Assembly (NCBI RefSeq): GCF_900186835.1
Contig: NZ_LT906448.1
Location: 1,116,001 to 1,180,000 of the forward strand
From: Pasteurella dagmatis
GTDB taxonomy: Bacteria; Pseudomonadota; Gammaproteobacteria; Enterobacterales; Pasteurellaceae
Length of the DNA: 64,000 nt
Direction of reading: 5' to 3'
Shown: positions 26,798-35,565 of the stretch, piece by piece
Layout of the letters: each line of letters begins with the position of its first letter
Position numbering within the stretch: position 1 is the stretch's first letter
Position numbers and translations under genes: made by a program
The notes under the pieces: generated by a model
What the model saw: only the letters and a program-made list of their open reading frames with translations
Told to the model about the DNA's origin: nothing
The model's database searches: none

Positions 26798-29700
26798 TTA
26801 ACCTAATTCTTTAATCGCATTTAAAATCCGTTTGTCTGAAATTGGGTATTTTGTGCCGAGTTGTTGGGCAAATAAGCTCACTCGCAATTCCTCGATCATA
26901 TATGGAATTTCTTTTATTTCATTAGAGTGCGGTTTAGATTTTGGCAGTTTTGCAAGAAGTTGCTGATACGCTTGGTTGACTTGCTCCACTCTTAACATCG
27001 CAGCACGATCACGATTCACATCTTGCAACAATTTATCAATCCGTTTATCAATACCTTGTAAATAACGTTGTAAGTCACTCAAACGAGCATACCCTGTTTT
27101 TTGTACAAAACCTTGATAAATCAAACCATTTAACTGGGCTTTGATATCAGATAACGCAAATGCCATGGTGAAATCCATTTTACCTTTTAAGCGTTTGTTA
27201 AGCTCATAAGTTAAAGTCAAAATTTGTTCCACCTGTTTAGCAATTTCAACGGTGGTTTCATTTAGGTTTTCACGAATAAAATCACGCAATTTATCAAAAT
27301 CCGCTTCATTCCAAACCAATCCACCAAAATCGGTAATCAGCTTATCTACGGCACAGGCAATACAATCGTCAATCAAGTCCAATACTCGCCCAAAGGGTGT
27401 GAAATACAAACCAAGTTTCGATTTATTCGGCAGTTTTTCGTGTAGATATTTAATCGGCGAAGGCACGTTGAGCAATAATAATCGGCGTAAGCCCTGTTGC
27501 ATTGCGACCTGCTGCTCAAATTCCGTTTCAAATAATTTAATCCCTACTGCTTCTTTTTCATCGACAATCGCAGGGAAAGCTTTCACCGTAAAGCCTCGTT
27601 TTTTCTGCTCATAACATTGTGGCAAGCTGTCGAAGTTCCAAACATGGATACCACTTTGCTCGATACCATCATCTGCCACCGCAGAAATGCTTTCTTGAAC
27701 CTGATCTTTTAATTGGAATTTCAGGCTATCTAAATCCATTGATTCAGCAATTTTTTTACCTTTATCATCAATCACTCGGAACGTCATTTTTAAATGACTT
27801 GGCAACTGATCTAATTGCCAACTTTCAGGCTCAACACTCACACCTGTCATTCGACGCAGTTCATAAATCAGGCTTTCTAAAATCGGCTTTTCAAGCGGTT
27901 TTACTCGCCCTAAAAATGCCTCAGCGTAATTTGGTGCTGGTACAAAATTACGGCGTAAAGATTTTGGTAGGGACTTGATTAATGCAATAATCAATTCTTT
28001 GCGTAAGCCCGGAATTTGCCAATCAAACCCTTTCATTTCTACTTGGTTTAATAAAGGTAATGGAATATGTACCGTCACGCCATCGGCATCAGTACCGGGT
28101 TCAAATTGATAGCTGAGCTTGAATTTTAAATTGCCTTGATGCCAGAAATTCGGGAAATCCAACTCACTCACTTGTTCGGCATCTTCTTTCGTTAAAAAGG
28201 CTTTTTCAAAATTGAGTAATTCGGGGTCTTGTTGGCTGACTTTTTTCCACCAGCTATCAAAATGGCGTTGCGACACTACTTCCGTACCAATACGCTGGTC
28301 ATAAAACTCAAACAAAGTACGTTCATCCACCAAAATATCACGGCGACGACTTTTATGTTCTAAATCCTCAATTTCGCGGATTAATTGGCGATTTTGGTGA
28401 AAAAACTTATGTTTGGTAAACCAATCCCCTTCGACTAATGCAGATTGAATAAAAATTTCGCGGCTCATTTGTGGATCTATCGAGCCATAATTCACTGGGC
28501 GACTTGCTACAATTGGCACACCATACAAACTCACTTTCTCATCTGCCATCACTGCGCCTTTGGATTTTGACCAGCGAGGCTCGGCGTAGGATTTTTTAAT
28601 CAAGTGCGTAGCTAATGGCTCGATCCATTCTGGGTCAATATCAGCGACCATTCGCCCCCAAAGTCTTGAGGTTTCGACGAGCTCAGCAGCCATACACCAT
28701 TTCGGCTGTTTCTTAAATAAAACGGAGTTAGGGAAAATCGCAAAATGCGCATTGCGAGCACCTAAATACTGCTGTTTTTCACTTTCTTTCATCCCAATAT
28801 GCGATAGCAAACCACTTAAAAGTGCGGTGTGAATTTGTGAATATTCTGCTGGCTGAGAATTTATTGGCAGCCCCATTTCACGCACAGTGAGGCGAATTTG
28901 ATGATAAATATCCTGCCATTCACGGATTCTTAAATAGTTCAAATAATCCTTTTGACATAAACGGCGAAATTGATTTTTAGAAAGTTCTTTTTGCTGAGTT
29001 TGAATAAATTGCCATAAATTTAAAAAGGCTAGAAAATCTGATTTTTTATCCGCAAAACGGCGATGTTTATCATCTGCTGACTGTTGTTTTTCTTGTGGTC
29101 GCTCACGTGGATCTTGAATCGATAACGCCGAAACAATAATCATCACTTCGTGTAAACAATTTAATTTGACTGCGGTCAACAACATTTTTGCCAAACGAGG
29201 GTCAACTGGCAACTGCGCTAACTGTCTACCTACTTGCGTTAATTGACGTCTTTCACCAAATTTTGCTTTGACGAAATGGAAAGCCTCTAATTCTTCTAAT
29301 AGCTTGATCCCATCTTGAATATTACGTTTATCAGGGGCATCTACAAAAGGGAAGGCATCAATATCATCCAATCCAAGTGCGGTCATTTGTAAAATAACCG
29401 AAGCAAGATTCGTGCGTAAAATTTCAGGATCAGTAAATTCTGGACGGTTATTAAAATCATCTTCTGAATACAAGCGGATACAAATCCCTTCACTTACACG
29501 ACCACAACGCCCCTTACGCTGATTTGCCGAAGCCTGAGAAATCGGCTCAATTGGTAAACGTTGTACTTTAGTGCGGTAACTATAACGGGAAATACGCGCT
29601 GTACCAGGGTCAATCACATATTTAATACCAGGCACAGTTAGCGAGGTTTCAGCTACGTTAGTTGCAAGCACAATGCGATTTAAACCAGATGGATTAAAAA

Positions 29701-30709
29701 TTTTATTCTGTTCTTGTGCTGATAAACGAGCAAAGAGCGGTAGAATTTCAGTTTGTTTTAAATCCTGTTTTTGCAAGGCTTCAGCAGTATCACGAATTTC
29801 ACGTTCACCATTCAGAAATATCAGAATATCGCCGCGTCCTTCAGCCTGTAACTCATCTACTGCATCTAAAATAGCTTGTAATTGATCTTGCTCTTCAGTT
29901 TCAACAACGGGACGATAACGCACTTCAACAGGATAAGTTCTACCCGAGACCTCAATAATTGGTGCATTATTAAAATGTTTGGAGAAACGCTCTACATCAA
30001 TTGTTGCAGAAGTGATGATCACCTTAAGATCAGGGCGTTTTGGTAAAAGCTGTTTTAAATAACCAAGAATGAAATCATTATTTAAACTGCGTTCATGGGC
30101 TTCATCAATGATTAACGTATCATATTGATTTAAAAAGCGATCGCTTTGAATTTCGGCTAATAGAATACCATCGGTCATCAATTTGACCATCGTATTTTCA
30201 CTGATTTGATCCGTGAAACGGACTTTATAACCGACTAAATCGCCAAGTTCAGTGTTTAATTCTTCTGCGATACGTGTTGCCACTGAACGAGCAGCAATAC
30301 GGCGAGGCTGCGTATGGCCAATTAAGCCTTTTGTGCCTAAACCTAGCTCCAAGCACATTTTCGGTAATTGAGTCGTTTTCCCCGATCCTGTTTCACCGGC
30401 AATCACCACTACTTGATGTTGTGCTATTAGTTTTTGGATTTCTTCTTTACGCTGACTTACTGGGAGGTTTTCAGGAAACTCGATATTTTTAACCGCACTT
30501 TTACGCTGATTGAAGCGTTCTTGTGCTAACTGGATTTGTGACTGAATTTCAGCTGCGACTGCTTGTTGCGCTTGTTCATTTTTAATAGTGCTAATGCCTT
30601 TAATTCGAGCCAACAGCTGACGATAATCTCCATTCATTACTTCATTCAGTGAAGATAATAGGGATTTTTGTAACGTGCTAAATTCCGTTTTTCTTAAATT
30701 CTTCTTCAT
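26798..30709 (-). CDS. hrpA: DEAH-box ATP-dependent RNA helicase HrpA
   Basis: HrpA is a large 3'-5' RNA helicase; in E. coli it resolves stalled or collided ribosomes and affects mRNA processing. The 1303-aa protein matches the E. coli length (1300). Motifs run in order: Walker A VVIAGETGSGKTTQLPKM (about 80-98), TQPRRIAARSVA, DEAH box LIIDEAHERS (about 200), TSATID, then GRTYPVEVRY, the RecA2 motifs ATNVAETSLTVPGI and QRKGRCGR (about 390), and the HA2/OB region. The long C-terminal third (DUF3418, about 720-1300) is typical of HrpA and not of shorter HrpB. It is last in a minus-strand run after the ygdD-like gene (5-bp gap). Confidence 0.96.
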   Translation of the reverse strand: MKKNLRKTEFSTLQKSLLSSLNEVMNGDYRQLLARIKGISTIKNEQAQQAVAAEIQSQIQLAQERFNQRKSAVKNIEFPENLPVSQRKEEIQKLIAQHQVVVIAGETGSGKTTQLPKMCLELGLGTKGLIGHTQPRRIAARSVATRIAEELNTELGDLVGYKVRFTDQISENTMVKLMTDGILLAEIQSDRFLNQYDTLIIDEAHERSLNNDFILGYLKQLLPKRPDLKVIITSATIDVERFSKHFNNAPIIEVSGRTYPVEVRYRPVVETEEQDQLQAILDAVDELQAEGRGDILIFLNGEREIRDTAEALQKQDLKQTEILPLFARLSAQEQNKIFNPSGLNRIVLATNVAETSLTVPGIKYVIDPGTARISRYSYRTKVQRLPIEPISQASANQRKGRCGRVSEGICIRLYSEDDFNNRPEFTDPEILRTNLASVILQMTALGLDDIDAFPFVDAPDKRNIQDGIKLLEELEAFHFVKAKFGERRQLTQVGRQLAQLPVDPRLAKMLLTAVKLNCLHEVMIIVSALSIQDPRERPQEKQQSADDKHRRFADKKSDFLAFLNLWQFIQTQQKELSKNQFRRLCQKDYLNYLRIREWQDIYHQIRLTVREMGLPINSQPAEYSQIHTALLSGLLSHIGMKESEKQQYLGARNAHFAIFPNSVLFKKQPKWCMAAELVETSRLWGRMVADIDPEWIEPLATHLIKKSYAEPRWSKSKGAVMADEKVSLYGVPIVASRPVNYGSIDPQMSREIFIQSALVEGDWFTKHKFFHQNRQLIREIEDLEHKSRRRDILVDERTLFEFYDQRIGTEVVSQRHFDSWWKKVSQQDPELLNFEKAFLTKEDAEQVSELDFPNFWHQGNLKFKLSYQFEPGTDADGVTVHIPLPLLNQVEMKGFDWQIPGLRKELIIALIKSLPKSLRRNFVPAPNYAEAFLGRVKPLEKPILESLIYELRRMTGVSVEPESWQLDQLPSHLKMTFRVIDDKGKKIAESMDLDSLKFQLKDQVQESISAVADDGIEQSGIHVWNFDSLPQCYEQKKRGFTVKAFPAIVDEKEAVGIKLFETEFEQQVAMQQGLRRLLLLNVPSPIKYLHEKLPNKSKLGLYFTPFGRVLDLIDDCIACAVDKLITDFGGLVWNEADFDKLRDFIRENLNETTVEIAKQVEQILTLTYELNKRLKGKMDFTMAFALSDIKAQLNGLIYQGFVQKTGYARLSDLQRYLQGIDKRIDKLLQDVNRDRAAMLRVEQVNQAYQQLLAKLPKSKPHSNEIKEIPYMIEELRVSLFAQQLGTKYPISDKRILNAIKELG

Positions 30710-30714
30710 ACCAC

Positions 30715-31092
30715 TTAATTTTTAATACTTCGATATGCTAATGCTACCCAACCAATTAAAAATAATGTTCCGCCAATTGGTGTCGCCCATACCAAGGCTT
30801 TGCTTGCACCTAACGCTAATAAATATAAGCTGCCACTAAAAAGTAAAATGCCAAATGACCAAGTTGTGCCAATCACAGAAATGCATCTATCACAATCAAT
30901 ACGTAAATAAGACTGTAAACCACCAAGCATCATCAATGCGACTGTGTGGAACATTTGATATTTTAAACCAGTTTCAATCCACGCAAGGGCTTGTGAGGAA
31001 AGTGTTTTTTCTAAGCCGTGTGCTGCAAATGCACCAAATGCGATACAAAAAAATCCACTTAATGCAGAAATAAATAACCATTTATTTTTCAT
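30715..31092 (-). CDS. ygdD: DUF423 inner-membrane protein, YgdD family
   Basis: A 125-aa membrane protein with four predicted transmembrane helices (about 5-24, 45-63, 71-91 and 97-117). The N-terminal FGAFAAHGL and the following LKYQMFHTVALMMLG are DUF423 hallmarks. Function is unknown in any organism. It lies 5 bp upstream of hrpA and 20 bp downstream of the UPF0756 gene, so the three are likely one transcript. Confidence 0.88.
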   Translation of the reverse strand: MKNKWLFISALSGFFCIAFGAFAAHGLEKTLSSQALAWIETGLKYQMFHTVALMMLGGLQSYLRIDCDRCISVIGTTWSFGILLFSGSLYLLALGASKALVWATPIGGTLFLIGWVALAYRSIKN

Positions 31093-31112
31093 TGATTGTT
31101 CCTTATTTAACT

Positions 31113-31565
31113 TTATGATTTACCTAAAAATAATGAAAGAATACCTGCCGCAATTAATGGTCCAACTGGAATGCCTCCAGCAAAAGCAACTCCTAAAATC
31201 GTGCCAATTAATAGCCCCGTCAATAATACAGGCTGTGCACCCATTAAGCCAATACCTCGACCGCCAAGCCAGGCTACTAACAAGCCGACAGCAACTGCTA
31301 GCCACATTCTCAAGTTTAAGAAAATGCTCACATCAGGTAATTGAATTTTGCCTGATACAATTGGGCTTAATACACCAATCGTCAGAATAATGAGCCCAAT
31401 ATTGATACCATTTTTTTCCATAAATGGAATATATTGCGCTAAAAATGTTTGTTGCATTAATAGCAAAATAGCGGCTGAAATTGTCACTGAACTGTTATTA
31501 CTTAATACACCGAGCAAAATCAATACTACTAATAATAATGCGACGGAATTAAACTGTAAGGACAT
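31113..31565 (-). CDS. UPF0756 (DUF441, YeaL-like) membrane protein
   Basis: A 150-aa protein of four or more hydrophobic helices rich in Leu, Ile and Gly, with [21 protein letters not shown] and [10 protein letters not shown] as recognisable family stretches. The open frame extends 30 codons upstream, but the ATG at 31565 (MSLQFN) has AGAGAG nearby and gives exactly the usual family length, so I start there. Function unknown. It appears to be first in a transcript with ygdD and hrpA. The terminator after grxD lies just upstream. Confidence 0.86.
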   Translation of the reverse strand: MSLQFNSVALLLVVLILLGVLSNNSSVTISAAILLLMQQTFLAQYIPFMEKNGINIGLIILTIGVLSPIVSGKIQLPDVSIFLNLRMWLAVAVGLLVAWLGGRGIGLMGAQPVLLTGLLIGTILGVAFAGGIPVGPLIAAGILSLFLGKS

Positions 31566-31646
31566 AAAACTCTCTAAAAGTGTGGTTAATTTTAGCAACG
31601 AATTATAACAAGTTATTATTTGTTTGTGATGCTGATTAAAAAAGAA

Positions 31647-31668
31647 AACCCGCAAAATTGCGGGCTTT
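31647..31668 (-). terminator. Terminator after grxD
   Basis: CCCGCA (31649-31654) pairs with TGCGGG (31659-31664), with A/T-rich extensions, and on the minus strand the stem is followed by TTTTCTTTTTT. It lies 7 bp beyond the grxD stop. Confidence 0.8.
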
Positions 31669-31674
31669 AAGTGA

Positions 31675-32004
31675 TTATTCTTGTGGATGTTTTGCTGCCA
31701 CTTCAGCTAATAAAGTTTGTAATTCACCTTGTTGGAACATTTCTAACATAATGTCACAACCACCTACTAGCTCACCTTCAACCCATAATTGTGGGAATGT
31801 TGGCCAGTTTGCATATGTTGGTAATTCAGCACGAATATCAGGGTGCTGTAAAATGTCAACATAACCAAAAGGCACTTTGCAATGCATCAATGCTTCTACT
31901 GCACGCGCTGAAAAGCCACAAGATGGGAATTTTGGTGAGCCTTTCATATAAATAAGAATAGGATTTTCACTGATTTGTTTTTTGATTTTATCTAAGGTTT
32001 CCAT
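31675..32004 (-). CDS. grxD: Monothiol glutaredoxin 4 (Fe-S cluster carrier)
   Basis: GrxD/Grx4 binds a [2Fe-2S] cluster as a glutathione-ligated homodimer and passes it to client proteins. The 109-aa protein has the CGFS active site ([14 protein letters not shown], Cys about 29), the preceding MKGSPKFP loop, the glutathione-binding [13 protein letters not shown] (about 69-81) and GCD turn. The single active-site cysteine marks it as monothiol. GAGGAT lies upstream of the start. It stands alone, with its own terminator, upstream of the TPM-LemA cluster. Confidence 0.96.
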   Translation of the reverse strand: METLDKIKKQISENPILIYMKGSPKFPSCGFSARAVEALMHCKVPFGYVDILQHPDIRAELPTYANWPTFPQLWVEGELVGGCDIMLEMFQQGELQTLLAEVAAKHPQE

Positions 32005-32088
32005 AATTATCCTCGAAAGTAAGTAAACGGTTGTATTGTAACACAGAGAAAAAAACTGACCAATAACCCGACTGGAATAATCAACTAT

Positions 32089-32856
32089 TTACCAGCTACC
32101 GCCAGCACCACCGCCACCGAAACTGCCGCCGCCGAATCCACCACCAGATCCGCTACCACCACCAAATCCACCGAAACCACCTCCGCCACGATAGTTACTA
32201 CTGCGTCCGAATGTAGTACCTCTACGTGATGAATTATGTCCTGTTGGGCTAATATAAGGTGTTGCACGTAAGTCGCTTAATACAACAAATAAGATGAATA
32301 CAACGACCATAAAAATTGGAATATAATCTTCCCAACTGTCTTCGTCTGCAACTTGATTTGGATCAAACTCACCTTTGCTAGTTGCAATAATGTAGTTTAA
32401 ACCGTTATTAATCCCTTCTGCATACTGACCTTGTTTAAAATAAGGTGTAATTTGATTACGAATAAGTTGAGATAAAAAGGCATCGGGCAATATCCCTTCT
32501 AAGCCTTGTCCAACACCGATGAATATTTTACGGTCATCTTTAGCAACTAACATTAATACGCCATTATTCAATTGCTTACGCCCAATTCCCCATTTATCAG
32601 CGAGCTCAAATGTATATTGCGAAATCTCATATTCTTCCGTTGAGGGAATGATAACTACTGCAATTTGTGAGCTCGTTTCTTTACTATAAGAAATTAACTT
32701 TTGCTCTAATGCCCCTTTCTCGCTAGCCGATAATGTGTTGGTGTAATCATTAATATATTGGAGCGGATTCGGCGAAGGTGGAAATTGTGCTGCAAAAGCA
32801 GATAATGTAAAGAAAAAAGAGAAAAAAATGACCGCACTTTTTAACCATTTAACCAT
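32089..32856 (-). CDS. TPM-domain membrane protein with Gly-rich tail (YgcG-like)
   Basis: A 255-aa protein: signal peptide (about 1-22, ending AFA), a periplasmic TPM domain (about 30-160, with YINDYTNTLSASEKGALE and WGIGRKQLNNGVLMLVAKDD), one transmembrane helix (about 173-192), and a tail dominated by glycine (from about 215, GGGGFGGFGGGSGSGGG then ending GGSW). The tail DNA is accordingly GC-rich. TPM domains are found in plant and bacterial repair or phosphatase-like proteins; function here is unknown. It overlaps the next upstream gene by 8 bp and belongs to a LemA-TPM-TPM operon, a widespread conserved trio. An uptake sequence lies in the signal-peptide codons (32831-32839). Confidence 0.85.
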   Translation of the reverse strand: MVKWLKSAVIFFSFFFTLSAFAAQFPPSPNPLQYINDYTNTLSASEKGALEQKLISYSKETSSQIAVVIIPSTEEYEISQYTFELADKWGIGRKQLNNGVLMLVAKDDRKIFIGVGQGLEGILPDAFLSQLIRNQITPYFKQGQYAEGINNGLNYIIATSKGEFDPNQVADEDSWEDYIPIFMVVVFILFVVLSDLRATPYISPTGHNSSRRGTTFGRSSNYRGGGGFGGFGGGSGSGGGFGGGSFGGGGAGGSW

Positions 32857-33292
32857 TGATAATCACCTCATTGTCTAATTCATTCTTATCATTTGGTTGA
32901 ATAGGAAAGTGTAAAGCAAGCTCTTTTCCTGTATTTTCAATTGCAGTTACAATGCCTTCTGTGTAGTTGCCTTGACGAAAATGACTCACCATCACATCAC
33001 ATTGTTGCTGCCAAAATTGTTCACCAACATATTGATGAATACCATAATCACCAATAATCGAGCATTGATGAGATTTAAATGCAACATAAATTAAAACACC
33101 ATTACGTGCACTAGTTTCTTGCATGCCAAGCTCATTAAAAATTTGCAATGCACGTTCTATGCCTGAACTCGTTTGTTTAGGCATTTTGCTTTCCACATAA
33201 ACACGCAATTCTGCCGAGCTTTTCTGCTCAAGTTGAGAAATTGCTTTCTCAACTTGTTGTTTATCGATTGGAATTTTTGAAAATAAAGCCAT
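32849..33292 (-). CDS. TPM-domain protein, soluble (YjaZ/TPM_phosphatase type)
   Basis: A 147-aa protein without signal peptide or membrane helix. It contains AISQLEQKSSAELRVYVESK (about 18-37), ARNGVLIYVAFKSHQCSIIGDYGIHQYVG (motif in outline, about 64-92) and DVMVSHFRQGNYTEGIVTAI, which match the TPM family. It lies between lemA and the membrane-anchored TPM gene, with an 8-bp overlap to the latter. The paired TPM genes probably encode interacting proteins with the TPM domains on different sides of the membrane; this is inference. Confidence 0.82.
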   Translation of the reverse strand: MALFSKIPIDKQQVEKAISQLEQKSSAELRVYVESKMPKQTSSGIERALQIFNELGMQETSARNGVLIYVAFKSHQCSIIGDYGIHQYVGEQFWQQQCDVMVSHFRQGNYTEGIVTAIENTGKELALHFPIQPNDKNELDNEVIING

Positions 33293-33315
33293 TTCATTCT
33301 CTTAATTAAAAATTG

Positions 33316-33897
33316 TTAATTAAAATTCACTACTGGTGCATTTGCTGCACCCTCTACTGATTTGAAATATGGTTTTTCTTTAAATCCAAATAACATGGCT
33401 ACTAACTTAGTTGGGAATTGACGCACTTTTTGGTTATAAATACGTGCTGCTTCGTTAAATTTATTACGGGCAACATTGATACGATTTTCTGTACCTTCAA
33501 GCTGTGCCTGTAAATTCATAAAGCCTTCATTTGCTTTCAATGCTGGATATTGTTCAACAGTTACTAATAAACGCGATAACGCAGAGCCCACTTCATTTTG
33601 ATTTTGTTGGAATTGGGCAAGTTGTTCTTCAGTAAGATTAGCAGGATCAATTTTTGTTTGAGTTGCTTTTGCACGAGCTTCAATCACTTGTGTTAAAGTG
33701 CTTTTCTCAAAATCAGCTTGACCTTTCACTGTATTGACTAAATTTGGAATTAAGTCTGCACGACGTTGGTAAGAAGATTCCACATTTGCCCATACGGAAT
33801 CAATCTCTTCTTCTGCTTTCACTAAGCCATTATAACTAGTCATTAACGTAAAACCAGCAACAATAGCAATTAAAATCAATACTATCCACTTTTTCAT
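33316..33897 (-). CDS. lemA: LemA family protein
   Basis: A 193-aa LemA protein: a single N-terminal signal-anchor helix (about 3-22), then a helical periplasmic domain with VWANVESSYQRRADLIPNLV (about 40-59), the family hallmark, and NVARNKFNEAARIYNQKVRQ with FPTKLVA near 160-175. LemA proteins recur next to TPM and M48 protease genes; a role in envelope stress or two-component signalling has been suggested, with no settled biochemistry. It heads the LemA-TPM-TPM run (gaps of 23 bp and an 8-bp overlap) and lies downstream of the ompA terminator. Confidence 0.9.
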   Translation of the reverse strand: MKKWIVLILIAIVAGFTLMTSYNGLVKAEEEIDSVWANVESSYQRRADLIPNLVNTVKGQADFEKSTLTQVIEARAKATQTKIDPANLTEEQLAQFQQNQNEVGSALSRLLVTVEQYPALKANEGFMNLQAQLEGTENRINVARNKFNEAARIYNQKVRQFPTKLVAMLFGFKEKPYFKSVEGAANAPVVNFN

Positions 33898-33934
33898 AGA
33901 ATGTCCCTCATAAACAGAAACTAATCAAATAAAA

Positions 33935-33963
33935 GAAAAGCCTAAACATTTGTTTAGGCCTTT
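33935..33963 (-). terminator. Terminator after ompA
   Basis: GCCTAAACA (33940-33948) pairs with TGTTTAGGC (33951-33959); on the minus strand TTTTCTTTTATTTG follows. It lies about 30 bp beyond the ompA stop and upstream of lemA. Confidence 0.88.
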
Positions 33964-33991
33964 CAAAAAACATATTAAATTAACAAATTAA

Positions 33992-35017
33992 TTATTTGTT
34001 ACCTTTAACAGAGATTTCAACACGACGGTCATCAGCTAAACAAGCGATAAGTGCTTTACGACCTTTAACTGAATCACATTTGTTACCTGTTACTGGGCTA
34101 GATTCACCCATACCAGTTGCGCTGATTGCTTGTGGAGCAACACCTTTAGATACTAAGTAGTTAGCTACTGTATCTGCACGACGTTGTGATAATTTTAAGT
34201 TGTAAGCATCAGAACCTAAACGGTCAGTGTAACCTGCAACTGCTACTGAAGCAGATTGTAATTGTGCGATTTCACCATAGATACCATCTAATACACCTTG
34301 AGCTTCAGGTTTTAAGTTAGCTTTGTCAAAAGCAAAAGTCACATCAGAGTTTAAAGTGAATTTTTTGCTGATAACTTCAGGAACAACCATTGCACCTTGA
34401 CCAAAACGGTAAGTTAAACCAGCACTTACAGAACCTACGCTTGGAGTGAAGTCAAGACGGTCACCATTTGCTTTTTCAAGTTTACCTACACCGTTGACCC
34501 ATTGGTATTCTAAACGAGCTGCTAATTCTGGAAGAATCGCATACTCAATACCACCAGCAAATACTGGAGATACTTTTAAGCTATGAGCACGAGCATCTTT
34601 AGTACCTTTTGCTTTATAATCTGAACGAATTAAAGCAGCACCAACACGTGCATATGCATCTAAATCAGCAATTACTGGATAGCTTGCTTTTAAACTTAAA
34701 TGTGTACCATGATTAGTCATTTTAGCGCTAAAATTTTCTGCTTTGTTAACACCTTTAACACGACCAAAATCATCATAACCTAATTCAACAGCAAAATTAT
34801 CAGTGATTTGATAACCACCAAATACACCGTAAGTTACAGAGTTACGTTTGATACCAACTGGACCGCCATTTTTGCTGTCAAGTTGATTTAAACCATCATG
34901 GAAAGAAGCCCAACCAGCTTTAGTACCTACATAAAATGTATTAGCTTGTGGAGCTGCTTGTGCCGCTGTAGCTGCTGCTAGTGCAGCGATAGTTAATGCG
35001 ATTGCAGTTTTTTTCAT
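33992..35017 (-). CDS. ompA: OmpA-family outer membrane protein (P5-like)
   Basis: The 341-aa precursor begins with a classical signal peptide (MKKTAIALTIAALAAATAAQA, in outline, cut after AQA at 21). An eight-stranded beta barrel follows (about 22-195, with alternating aromatic strands such as FYVGTKAGW), then an OmpA-like peptidoglycan-binding domain (about 220-340: FDKANLKPEAQ, AGYTDRLGSDAYNLKLSQRRA, CLADDRRVEI). Cys residues at KCDS and ACLAD form the usual disulfide. In Haemophilus P5 is a major surface protein that binds mucin and factor H. It is monocistronic with a long structured leader and its own terminator. Loop sequences are those most likely to vary among strains. Confidence 0.96.
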   Translation of the reverse strand: MKKTAIALTIAALAAATAAQAAPQANTFYVGTKAGWASFHDGLNQLDSKNGGPVGIKRNSVTYGVFGGYQITDNFAVELGYDDFGRVKGVNKAENFSAKMTNHGTHLSLKASYPVIADLDAYARVGAALIRSDYKAKGTKDARAHSLKVSPVFAGGIEYAILPELAARLEYQWVNGVGKLEKANGDRLDFTPSVGSVSAGLTYRFGQGAMVVPEVISKKFTLNSDVTFAFDKANLKPEAQGVLDGIYGEIAQLQSASVAVAGYTDRLGSDAYNLKLSQRRADTVANYLVSKGVAPQAISATGMGESSPVTGNKCDSVKGRKALIACLADDRRVEISVKGNK

Positions 35018-35057
35018 TTGGATGATCCTCTTATCATTTAGTCATCTTTATTAAACC

Positions 35058-35102
35058 AAATTCCAGCGTAATCGCTGAAATTTGAAACACAAAACTTGTG
35101 TT
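35058..35102 (-). promoter_or_regulatory. Two adjacent stem-loops in the ompA 5' leader
   Basis: In RNA sense AACACAA/TTGTGTT (35086-35102) forms a 7-bp stem with loop GTT, directly followed by a second stem AAATTTCAGCG/CGCTGGAATTT (35058-35083) with loop ATTA and one mismatch. They lie 41-85 nt before the ATG. In E. coli a 5' stem-loop makes ompA mRNA long-lived, so a stabilising role is plausible. The remaining 35103-35556 is AT-rich and holds no gene. Confidence 0.55.
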
Positions 35103-35565
35103 CTATTTTCCATCTTAAACGCTTTTAAGTTAAATGTGAACTCTTTTTAACCTAACACAAGCGCCTTTACAATAAACTAGATAAATTTACTGATTTAATT
35201 TTTAATGTAAATTATTTTCCCTTTTTTATTCAAAGAGAAGTTCTAATTTACGATATTATCCTACCTTAAAAAGGTAAGGTCAAATTTTTTCACCAATTTG
35301 TTTGAATTTCAAGCTAAAAATATCATTTTTCTTTCCATAAATCATATAAATTTATTCCGAAACAATGTATGAATCGTAAACAAATCTGGATATAAAGCCT
35401 AAATAAAAAAAGAGTTCAAAATTTTCCAGATAAAAGATCTTTGCCTAATACTAATCTATGTTAAACTGCTATCAAATTCATTTTTCAGATGAAAAATTAT
35501 ACAATATTGACCTTAAATAAAATACACATTATTTTTTATTACATTAAAATGATAGAGTGATGAAA

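Noticed and set aside
31115-31655. Other open frames across the UPF0756 gene, and the 30-codon N-terminal extension of that gene
   Set aside because: The ATG at 31565 has a ribosome site and gives the exact family length; the extension and overlapping frames do not look like protein.
32100-32200. GC-rich repetitive stretch as a tandem repeat tract or phase-variation site
   Set aside because: It encodes the Gly-rich tail of the TPM protein; codons vary, with no uniform repeat unit.
35262-35276. TACCTT/AAGGTA inverted repeat upstream of ompA
   Set aside because: Only six base pairs in AT-rich DNA, with no T tract directly after it and no clear target gene.
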